Assembly: GCA_937890845.1 (NCBI GenBank)
Contig: CALADR010000018.1
Location: 1 to 5,547, forward strand
Reading direction: 5' to 3'
From: an uncultured Bacteroidales bacterium
Lineage (GTDB): Bacteria > Bacteroidota > Bacteroidia > Bacteroidales > UBA932
DNA length: 5,547 nucleotides
Shown here: positions 1-5,434 of the stretch, piece by piece
How the letters are laid out: each line of letters opens with the position of its first letter
Numbering within the stretch: position 1 is the stretch's first letter
Translations under genes and position numbers: made by a program
Notes under the pieces: model-generated
Told to the model about the DNA's origin: nothing
Databases searched by the model: none
Seen by the model: only the letters and a program-made list of their open reading frames with translations

Positions 1-9
1 ATTATTTTA

Positions 10-17
10 CAAAGTTA
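10..17 (-). promoter_or_regulatory. Possible leftward -7 promoter element (TAACTTTG)
   Basis: Read on the minus strand this octamer matches the Bacteroidota sigma-A -7 consensus TAnnTTTG exactly. It lies downstream of the tRNA-His terminator and points out of the window, so it could drive a leftward gene starting beyond position 1. No convincing TTG-type -33 element is seen 19-21 bp upstream. The flanking DNA is AT-rich, so a chance match is quite possible. Nothing else in positions 1-100 looks like a gene. Confidence 0.25.
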
Positions 18-100
18 GGGTTTTATACCGAAACACATACTTTTGCCGGTGATCCAGTTTTGAATATTTAAAGTGCGAAAAATTAAGGGGTATATACCAT

Positions 101-133
101 AAAACAAAAAGAGACTGGTTATCCAGTCTCTTT
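101..133 (-). terminator. Rho-independent terminator after tRNA-His
   Basis: Positions 108-118 and 123-133 form a perfect 11-bp stem (core AGAGACTGG / CCAGTCTCT) with a 4-base loop. On the minus strand the stem is followed at once by a T-rich tract, TTTTTGTTTT (110-101, overlapping the stem base). There is no matching T tract on the plus side, so it works leftward. It begins 6 bases beyond the 3' end of the tRNA. No comparable hairpin is seen between the upstream barrel gene and the tRNA, so it may end both the tRNA transcript and any read-through from the sigma/anti-sigma operon. Confidence 0.9.
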
Positions 134-138
134 CGGAG

Positions 139-213
139 GGTACCCAGTCGGATTCGAACCGACGACATTCAGAACCACAATCTGACGCTCTAACCAACTG
201 AACTATGGGTACC
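139..213 (-). tRNA. tRNA-His (anticodon GTG)
   Basis: The minus strand folds as a complete cloverleaf. The acceptor GTACCCA pairs with TGGGTAC (7 bp). The D arm carries AGTTGGTTAGA. The anticodon stem TCAGA/TCTGA encloses the loop TTGTGGT, whose anticodon GTG lies at 176-178. The T arm is GTCGG-TTCGAAT-CCGAC. An extra G (position 213) opposite discriminator C (position 139) reproduces the G-1:C73 pair that is the identity mark of tRNA-His and is recognised by histidyl-tRNA synthetase. Without G-1 the gene is 139-212. The CCA end is not encoded (CTC follows), so it must be added by nucleotidyltransferase. The gene lies 37 bp after the stop of the barrel protein on the same strand. No TAnnTTTG promoter was found immediately upstream. 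Confidence 0.97.
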
Positions 214-250
214 ATATTACTGTCAATACTTTTTGTGAAAAATTTTAAAA

Positions 251-1543
251 TTATTCAAAAGAGAACCTCAGTCCTATTTCTATATTGAAGTTTAGAGGTT
301 TTTCTTTGTATGCTGTACTGATATTGCTTCCGTCATCGAAATGATAACTTATACCAGGTTCTGCATATATGCCTATATTTCCGGTAATATTCCACTGTAC
401 TCCTGCTGATGCATTTACAGACCATTGTAGTGGTTTTATTGAAATATTGTCTTTGTTGCTGCTTATGCTGTTGCCGTTTAATATGTAGTCTGTAGTTGCA
501 TTTCCTGCAATGCACTTTTCCAGCATACCGCCGGCACTCAGGTATAGGGAGACATGTTCCCTGTTAAGAAAACTCCAGCTGGCTCTGACAGGAATTCCAA
601 TGTAGTGAAGTTTTTGCTCAGTTGTGCTTTTGTATTGGGACTCTGTCGTTTCCATTCGTGATGACAGGTAAGAATATACAATCCCTGTTTCTATTCCCCA
701 GCACTTTGTGAAGTTATATCTTACAGTGACTCCTGCTCTTACAGGCTGTCTGTGCTTTACAGTGGTATTTGAATTTTCGCCAGATGTAATAAGCATTATG
801 CCTTCTCCTGGTTTTGCGCTGACTGATTTTCTGGCTGGAATACCGCTGAAAGGAGTTGCGCCGAGTTGTCTCATTGTACTGAATCCGGCTATGGTATTAT
901 TCGACCCTGAAAGGTTTGAATAGAAAATATCGGTACTGAAGTTTCTTTTCTTTCTTTTTATTTCTTCATTTGGGAAATCGTTATTCCAGATGTTATCCAG
1001 ATTATAGCCTTCATGATCTTTATCGTGCTGATTCTTTGGGCTTGTGTTTTGCCCGTTCACATCCGGCTGATTACTGTAAGCCTCTGGTGCCGTATCACCG
1101 TCTGTAGTTGCATGGTTTTCTGTAATGTCACATGCTTTTATATATTCGTCTTTCGCGCTTTCTGAGAACAATTTATTTCTGGTATCAGGCCGGATTATTG
1201 CCGGATTTTCCACTTCTGCAGGATGTTTTTGTATATCAATTAATTCTGCGATTTGCCTTTCGGAATTGTTTTTTATTACGGCTATTTCATTTATTTCACT
1301 GCTGTCCGGAGTATTGTTCCATAAAGTGGCTATCAGAGCTATTGAAGCAGCGGCGGCAGCAAAGGCACCTGTAAACCTTAAAACTGATGCTTTCACTGAA
1401 GACTTGCCATTTCTTGCTGCAGGTTTGCCGATAGCCGGAATTGTATCCAGCTCTTTCATAATGTCTTGCAGCAGGCCATCCGGCTCATTTTCTGTGTAGC
1501 CGGACATTTTTTGTCTTATTGTGTCTTTCCAGTCGTAGCTCAT
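251..1543 (-). CDS. Putative dual membrane-spanning anti-sigma factor (Dma-like) with C-terminal outer-membrane beta-barrel
   Basis: Probable transmembrane regulator of the ECF sigma factor encoded just upstream. From ATG 1543 the protein has 430 residues. Residues 1-54 are a cytoplasmic segment (W5, P21, then a short amphipathic helix to L32) resembling the short N-terminal anti-sigma regions of Bacteroidota ECF partners. Residues 55-75 are one Ala-rich membrane helix ending in W75, preceded by K40, R44, K47, K51 and R56, which predicts N-in/C-out. Residues 76-200 are polar, rich in N, D, S, T, E and P, and probably disordered. Residues 201-430 show alternating amphipathic strands typical of PorT-like barrels, such as LHYIGIPVRASWSF (312-325) and a final strand ending LRFSFE. 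The sigma stop TGA is followed by 2 bases and this ATG, implying translational coupling. A TTG at 1549 would add two residues but overlaps the sigma stop and is less likely. Dma proteins of B. thetaiotaomicron share this layout; the binding partner, signal and regulon here are inferred. Confidence 0.82.
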   Translation of the reverse strand: MSYDWKDTIRQKMSGYTENEPDGLLQDIMKELDTIPAIGKPAARNGKSSVKASVLRFTGAFAAAAASIALIATLWNNTPDSSEINEIAVIKNNSERQIAELIDIQKHPAEVENPAIIRPDTRNKLFSESAKDEYIKACDITENHATTDGDTAPEAYSNQPDVNGQNTSPKNQHDKDHEGYNLDNIWNNDFPNEEIKRKKRNFSTDIFYSNLSGSNNTIAGFSTMRQLGATPFSGIPARKSVSAKPGEGIMLITSGENSNTTVKHRQPVRAGVTVRYNFTKCWGIETGIVYSYLSSRMETTESQYKSTTEQKLHYIGIPVRASWSFLNREHVSLYLSAGGMLEKCIAGNATTDYILNGNSISSNKDNISIKPLQWSVNASAGVQWNITGNIGIYAEPGISYHFDDGSNISTAYKEKPLNFNIEIGLRFSFE

Positions 1544-1545
1544 AT

Positions 1546-2103
1546 TCAAGAGTTCTCCCTGTTTCTATAGTCTTTTATTTTTTTTGCAAGCATGTTTCTT
1601 GCCCTGTGAAATTGGGATGCGGATGTGCTTTCTGTGATTCCCAGAATTCCGGCTATTTCCTTGTGGCTCATTTCTTCGAAAACGAAAAGGTTGAAAACGG
1701 TCCTGTATCCATCCGGAAGTTCGCGGATCATTTCCTGTATTACATTTGCAGGAATGTCATCAATCTGAGGCTCTTCTTCGGTTTCGCTGATGTCAATTTT
1801 TAAGTCATCCTTGAACTTATCGTATTTCCGGTGACCGGAAAGGGTTTTAAGAGATTCATTTACAACAATTCTGCTCATCCATGCCTTCAGAGAGCCTGGT
1901 CCGCGGTATTGGAATTTGTCAAGTGATGAGAATATTTTTATGAAACTGTTCTGTAGAGTGTCTTTGATTTCATCACGGTCAATTATATATCTGGAACACA
2001 GAGCTGTCAGAAACCCGATATTAAGACGATACAGGTCTGACATTGCAGACCTGTCGCCTTTTCTGATGAGATCCAATAGTTCTGATTCCTTGTTTTTTTC
2101 CAT
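1546..2103 (-). CDS. ECF-type RNA polymerase sigma factor (ECF21/Das-like)
   Basis: A 185-residue group-4 sigma-70 family protein that should direct RNA polymerase to a dedicated promoter set when released by its anti-sigma factor. Region 2 spans about residues 8-90, with DRDEIKDTLQNSFIKIF (42-58) for core binding and GSLKAWMSRIVVNESL (70-85) at the -10 recognition end. An acidic linker (about 99-118, EETEEE-like) joins it to region 4 at about 122-178. There LPDGYRTVFNLF (129-140) and the helix-turn-helix HKEIAGILGITESTSASQFHRARNML (147-172, with the turn near G155) contact the -35 element. Length and layout are normal, with no C-terminal extension, so it fits regulation by a membrane anti-sigma factor. 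It sits 50 bp after the NigD-like gene and 2 bp before the Dma-like gene. Assignment to the ECF21 group rests on context and general resemblance, not on a search. Confidence 0.93.
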   Translation of the reverse strand: MEKNKESELLDLIRKGDRSAMSDLYRLNIGFLTALCSRYIIDRDEIKDTLQNSFIKIFSSLDKFQYRGPGSLKAWMSRIVVNESLKTLSGHRKYDKFKDDLKIDISETEEEPQIDDIPANVIQEMIRELPDGYRTVFNLFVFEEMSHKEIAGILGITESTSASQFHRARNMLAKKIKDYRNRENS

Positions 2104-2153
2104 AATTGACGCGGCAATATTCTCAAGAATCTTGCCATCTTGCGGATGTCAGT

Positions 2154-2918
2154 CTATTTCAGTGAAATAACTTGGCTGATATCGCCTGTTTCAGGCTTAC
2201 CTGTTTCTGTTGTTTTTCTTGTACAGTATTTGAATTTTATTGATTTCTGTCCTGAGAAAGACATATATTTGAAAGTAAGGTCAACTGTTTTGCCTTGCGT
2301 ATCAGGTAGCTTAAGTTCGCTGTCCTTTCCATCAAGCCTGAATGCGACAAAACCTGATGCCATGTCGTAGCCATAGTCTCCGTGGGCATTGTGTCTGAAT
2401 TCGACTATATATGGATCCTTTTCTGTTCCTGCATATATAAGATTTACTTCGTGAGCTTTTCCTGTGAGACTTGCAGGGGCTACGAACTGTAGTGTTATAT
2501 AGCCATCTTCCACTATTGTTACCCAACTGTCAATCAGTTCAATACTATTGTTGCCATATTTGCTGTCGTTTTCACTTCCGAGGTCTTTAACCATGTTTTT
2601 GGTAAGTATTTCTTTCATCCAGTTTACTTTTACCTTCTTGGTGTAGCCGTTGCCTTCCTGATTGAGGTCGGTGAAGTTAATGAAAGCCCTTACTTCTTTG
2701 TCCCCGAACGGTGATGTCGCCATATTGTCAGGTTGGAGAGTAGTCTTGTCATCCAGTTGCAGATAAAATGATTTGTTACCGTCCAGCGGTTTGACTGTAA
2801 CTGTTGCATTCGGCTGGGCGAGTGAGTAATCATAGTCATTGTCCTTGTTACAGGAACTGAGCGCAGGCAGGATTGCTGCAATTCCTGCGACTATTGTCCA
2901 TTTGAATTTATTAAGCAT
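2154..2918 (-). CDS. NigD-like lipoprotein, probably surface-exposed
   Basis: A 254-residue lipoprotein. It has K4/K6, a hydrophobic stretch (8-20) and a lipobox LSSC with the lipidated Cys at 23. The next residues NKDNDYD are acidic, like the Bacteroidota lipoprotein export signal that sends lipoproteins to the cell surface. The mature part fits the NigD layout: an N-terminal OB-like domain (about 38-110, with TVKPLDGNKSFYLQLDD and ILTKNM) and a C-terminal beta-sandwich (about 125-250). The latter carries family-typical stretches such as DLGSENDSKYGN (112-123), DSWV (130-133) and EFRHNA (173-178). NigD was named from the nigrescin bacteriocin locus of Prevotella nigrescens, but most homologues in gut Bacteroidales have no known activity, so an immunity role should not be assumed. 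It is the first gene of the operon with the ECF sigma and Dma-like anti-sigma, which suggests it is a regulon member or an outer-surface sensor partner. No clear Shine-Dalgarno precedes ATG 2918. Confidence 0.85.
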   Translation of the reverse strand: MLNKFKWTIVAGIAAILPALSSCNKDNDYDYSLAQPNATVTVKPLDGNKSFYLQLDDKTTLQPDNMATSPFGDKEVRAFINFTDLNQEGNGYTKKVKVNWMKEILTKNMVKDLGSENDSKYGNNSIELIDSWVTIVEDGYITLQFVAPASLTGKAHEVNLIYAGTEKDPYIVEFRHNAHGDYGYDMASGFVAFRLDGKDSELKLPDTQGKTVDLTFKYMSFSGQKSIKFKYCTRKTTETGKPETGDISQVISLK

Positions 2919-2961
2919 ATTATTTAATATTAAAAGGTTTTTATCTTTTCCTCTACAATAA

Positions 2962-3001
2962 ATCCGGAATAATGTAAATCTTGCATGAAGTTATCCGGAA
3001 T
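2962..3001. repeat. Two direct repeats ATCCGGAAT upstream of the nigD-sigma-dma operon
   Basis: The 9-mer ATCCGGAAT occurs at 2962-2970 and 2993-3001. The copies are in the same orientation, 31 bp start to start (about three helical turns), each with a palindromic TCCGGA core. Both lie 44-83 bp upstream of the nigD-like start codon, in otherwise AT-rich DNA. They could be a paired operator or parts of an ECF-dependent promoter. The repeat is seen directly; any function is inference. Confidence 0.5.
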
Positions 3002-3041
3002 TAAGTTTAAAAAGTCAAAAAGCCAAAACACTCCCCAGGAA

Positions 3042-3073
3042 TCTGCAATTTTGAAAATTTAACATTATATTTG
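3042..3073 (+). promoter_or_regulatory. Housekeeping (sigma-A type) promoter for trxB operon
   Basis: TATATTTG at 3066-3073 matches the Bacteroidota -7 consensus TAnnTTTG exactly. A weak -33 element, TCTG, lies at 3042-3045 with a 20-bp gap, within the usual 19-21. The predicted transcript start near 3080 would leave a leader of about 30 bases before the trxB ATG at 3113. The -33 match is partial, so confidence rests mainly on the -7 element and its position. Confidence 0.6.
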
Positions 3074-3112
3074 CAAGTTACTCGGATTATATAATATAAA
3101 ATTAAGGATATA

Positions 3113-4039
3113 ATGGAACACGTTAAGAGTTTTATAATAGGCGGAGGCCCTGCGGGATACACTGCGGCCATTTATCTTTCCAGGGCAGGAATCACTCCTG
3201 TGCTTTATGAAGGTATCCAGCCTGGCGGGCAGCTTACCTCTACTACTGATATAGAGAATTATCCGGGATTTGAAAACGGAATTGCCGGACAGGGACTTAT
3301 GGATGCGATGAGAGCCCAGGCAGTAAGGCTTGGTGCTGATATAAGGAATGGAATCGTGACTGCTGCAGATCTTTCTTCAAGGCCGTTCATGATAACAGTT
3401 GACGGAGAAAAGGAATTCGAGGCGGAGTCTGTAATTATCGCGACAGGAGCTACGGCCAAATATCTGGGACTGCCATCTGAGGAGAAATTTAAGGGAATGG
3501 GCGTATCTGCCTGTGCCACATGTGACGGCTTTTTCTATAGAAAGAAGGTAGTCGCTGTAGTAGGTGGCGGAGATACTGCCTGTGAGGAGGCTACATATCT
3601 TGCTTCGTTATGTGAAAAGGTCTATATGATAGTCCGTAGGGACGTCCTCCGGGCATCTGAGGCAATGCAGGACAGGGTGAGGAATACACCAAACATAGAG
3701 ATTTTATGGAACTGCAACACTAAGGAGATTCTTGGCGATATGACAGGCGTTACAGGAGCAAGGCTTGTGCGCAAGGACGGAGAGGAGTTCGATATTGCAA
3801 TACATGGATTTTTCCTCGCGATAGGACATCATCCTAATTCAGAACTTTTCAGCAAGTGGGTAAATGTTGATGAAAACGGTTATATAATTACGGAGGACAA
3901 GTCTTCCAGAACAAATGTTGAAGGTGTTTTTGCAGCCGGGGATGTGCAGGATCCTGTTTACAGACAGGCTATAACAGCAGCGGCATCAGGATGCAGGGCT
4001 GCCCTGGATGCTGAGAAATTCCTGTCTCACGGCAAATGA
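3113..4039 (+). CDS. trxB: Thioredoxin-disulfide reductase
   Basis: Cytoplasmic FAD flavoenzyme that passes electrons from NADPH to thioredoxin, keeping protein disulfides, ribonucleotide reductase and peroxidases reduced. The 308 residues match the low-molecular-weight bacterial class. The FAD dinucleotide fold is GGGPAGYTAA at 10-19. The redox-active pair is Cys134-Ala-Thr-Cys137 followed by DGFF. The NADPH fold is GGGDTA at 151-156, with R175, R176 and R180 (VRRDVLRAS) placed to bind the 2'-phosphate, which argues for NADPH. The second FAD motif FAAGDV (273-278) precedes DPVYRQAITAAASGC. All catalytic elements are intact. There is no N-terminal extension, so it is not AhpF. It is the first gene of a plus-strand operon, with bamD 25 bp downstream. 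Confidence 0.97.
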   Translation: MEHVKSFIIGGGPAGYTAAIYLSRAGITPVLYEGIQPGGQLTSTTDIENYPGFENGIAGQGLMDAMRAQAVRLGADIRNGIVTAADLSSRPFMITVDGEKEFEAESVIIATGATAKYLGLPSEEKFKGMGVSACATCDGFFYRKKVVAVVGGGDTACEEATYLASLCEKVYMIVRRDVLRASEAMQDRVRNTPNIEILWNCNTKEILGDMTGVTGARLVRKDGEEFDIAIHGFFLAIGHHPNSELFSKWVNVDENGYIITEDKSSRTNVEGVFAAGDVQDPVYRQAITAAASGCRAALDAEKFLSHGK

Positions 4040-4064
4040 CTTCCTTAAGAGGATTTAGATTTAA

Positions 4065-5051
4065 ATGATAATAAAGATGACGATGAATAAAGTCCGGTTA
4101 ATTGCAATGGCCTTTTTTGCCGTGTCGCTTGCTGTTTCCTGCAAATCGCAGTATGAGATGCTGCTGAACAGTAATGATGCCGAGGCCAAGTACAAGATGG
4201 CGTTACAATACTTTGAAGAGGAAAAATATCCGAAGGCGGCCTCACTTTTCGAATCATTGTCTGTTATGACAAGTGGAACGGAAAGGGACGATACTGTCCA
4301 GTTTTATTGGGGACTGAGTAATTACAGATTCAAGGATTATTATACTGCAGAGACAAACTTTTCTAAATTTATAGAGAATTTTCCGAGAAGCCCTTTTGCC
4401 GCTCAGGCAAGTTTTCTCAGGCTTGACTGTCTGTACCATTCCACTTATAGATATGAGCTGGACCAGACTCCGACAAGGGTGGCGATTGCGGCAATAAATG
4501 AGTTTATGATTGATTCTCCTGATTCTCCAGACATCGAAAAATGTAATGAGATGCTGGAAGATTTGAACGGAAGGCTTGATCAGAAGGCGTATGAAGCTGC
4601 AAGGCTGTATTATAAGATGGAGGACTACATTGCATCAAGGGTGGCTTTAAGGAATGTCTTGAAGGAAAATTCAGACAATATTTACAGAGAGGATATATTG
4701 TATTATATTGCAATGTCTTCATATAAATATGCGTACTTGAGTGTCCATTCAAAACAGAAAGACAGATACCTTACATTTATTGATGATTATCTTAACTTTA
4801 TAGGTGAACTTCCGGACTCGAAGTACAGGAGGGAGCTGGACATACTCTATAAGAGGGCTCAGAAAGCTCTTGGCAGACCTGTCGATATCAGCCTTATCGA
4901 TGATGTAGATGAAAAGTATTTTGTCAAGGAACGTAAAAAACTTGACAAGGAGACCAGGCGCATGGAAAAGCAGAAGAAGGAAGAAACAGGAGTGAAGAAG
5001 GAAAGAAAGCCGTTTTTCCGTCTGGATTCAAAATTAAATGAAACACGTTAG
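4065..5051 (+). CDS. bamD: Outer membrane protein assembly factor BamD (TPR lipoprotein)
   Basis: Periplasmic lipoprotein of the BAM complex, which with BamA folds beta-barrels into the outer membrane. From ATG 4065 it has 328 residues. A hydrophobic signal (about 10-25) ends at lipobox AVSC with the lipidated Cys at 26. TPR-like helix pairs follow: AKYKMALQYFEEEKYPKAAS (41-60), QFYWGLSNYRFKDYYTAE (79-96), then further repeats to about residue 270. Residues 283-328 are a highly charged Lys/Glu/Arg tail, probably helical or disordered. In-frame ATGs at 4077 and 4083 are alternatives; 4083 would give a compact 20-residue signal ending at the Cys. AAGAGGA (4047-4053) is well placed for the 4065 start and unusually good for this phylum. 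The BAM machinery would be needed to insert the barrel of the Dma-like protein at 251-1543, but a regulatory link is speculation. Confidence 0.92.
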   Translation: MIIKMTMNKVRLIAMAFFAVSLAVSCKSQYEMLLNSNDAEAKYKMALQYFEEEKYPKAASLFESLSVMTSGTERDDTVQFYWGLSNYRFKDYYTAETNFSKFIENFPRSPFAAQASFLRLDCLYHSTYRYELDQTPTRVAIAAINEFMIDSPDSPDIEKCNEMLEDLNGRLDQKAYEAARLYYKMEDYIASRVALRNVLKENSDNIYREDILYYIAMSSYKYAYLSVHSKQKDRYLTFIDDYLNFIGELPDSKYRRELDILYKRAQKALGRPVDISLIDDVDEKYFVKERKKLDKETRRMEKQKKEETGVKKERKPFFRLDSKLNETR

Positions 5052-5096
5052 GAAACATCGGGTATAATTAAGTAGAGACCTGAAAATAATTTTAAT

Positions 5097-5423
5097 ATGA
5101 CGAAAAAAATTCCAACAAACACAATCACACGCGATTTGAACAATCTCGCGGCTCCAACAGGAAATATCTATGAGACAGTAGTTGTTTTGTCTAAAAGGGC
5201 AAACCAGATATCAATGGCGGAGAAAAAGGAACTGACCAAGAAACTCGAAGACTTCAAGAATGACAGGGATACTATGGAAGAGGTGTTCGAGAACAGAGAG
5301 CAGATAGAGATCTCCAAATATTACGAAAAGCAGCCTAAGCCTTCACTCGTGGCTATTTCTGAATTCGAGTCTGGTGAGGTTTTCTATAGAATGGCGCAGA
5401 ATCAGGAAAATACAAACGACTGA
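5097..5423 (+). CDS. rpoZ: DNA-directed RNA polymerase omega subunit (Rpb6/RpoZ family)
   Basis: A small RNA polymerase subunit that clamps the C-terminal part of beta-prime and aids core assembly. The 108 residues follow the Bacteroidota form. GNIYETVVVLSKRANQIS (22-39) corresponds to the GNRFDLVLVAARRARQMQ segment of E. coli omega, and LVAISEFESGEV (83-94) to its VIALREIEEGLI. Between them lies a longer charged insert (40-82) containing EEVFENREQIEISKYYEK, strongly typical of the Bacteroidota proteins, which are often left as hypothetical. It lies 45 bp after bamD and 11 bp before recN, and probably shares the operon. No good Shine-Dalgarno precedes the ATG, only an AT-rich stretch. Confidence 0.88.
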   Translation: MTKKIPTNTITRDLNNLAAPTGNIYETVVVLSKRANQISMAEKKELTKKLEDFKNDRDTMEEVFENREQIEISKYYEKQPKPSLVAISEFESGEVFYRMAQNQENTND

Positions 5424-5434
5424 TATATCGTATA

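Noticed and set aside
89..98. 10-bp perfect palindrome GGTATATACC
   Set aside because: Short, AT-rich, single copy and without a gene nearby on either side that it could clearly control; likely chance.
139..213. tRNA gene as an integration (att) site of a mobile element
   Set aside because: No integrase, no repeat of the tRNA 3' end within the window, and the flanking genes have native-looking composition.
15..215. 66-codon minus-strand open frame
   Set aside because: It reads straight through the tRNA-His gene and the terminator, and the peptide is simply translated tRNA with no family features.
221..226. TTGACA on the minus strand as a promoter for tRNA-His
   Set aside because: It lies only 7 bases before the tRNA 5' end, too close to act as a -35 element for it, and this phylum uses a different promoter type.
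1125..1499. 124-codon plus-strand open frame, hydrophobic peptide
   Set aside because: It is antisense to the N-terminal part of the anti-sigma gene. Its hydrophobicity mirrors the polar linker codons, and there is no promoter or family match. Other antisense frames at 708-923, 1519-1803, 1916-2170, 2140-2370, 3259-3519 and 4504-4752 were dismissed for the same reason.
2154..2918. Bacteriocin immunity function for the NigD-like protein
   Set aside because: No bacteriocin, exporter or leader peptide gene is present nearby; the genes alongside are a sigma factor and its anti-sigma factor.
2923..2934. 12-bp palindrome TTTAATATTAAA before the nigD-like start
   Set aside because: It is made only of A and T in an AT-rich leader, which is usual before start codons in this phylum, so it is not good evidence for an operator.
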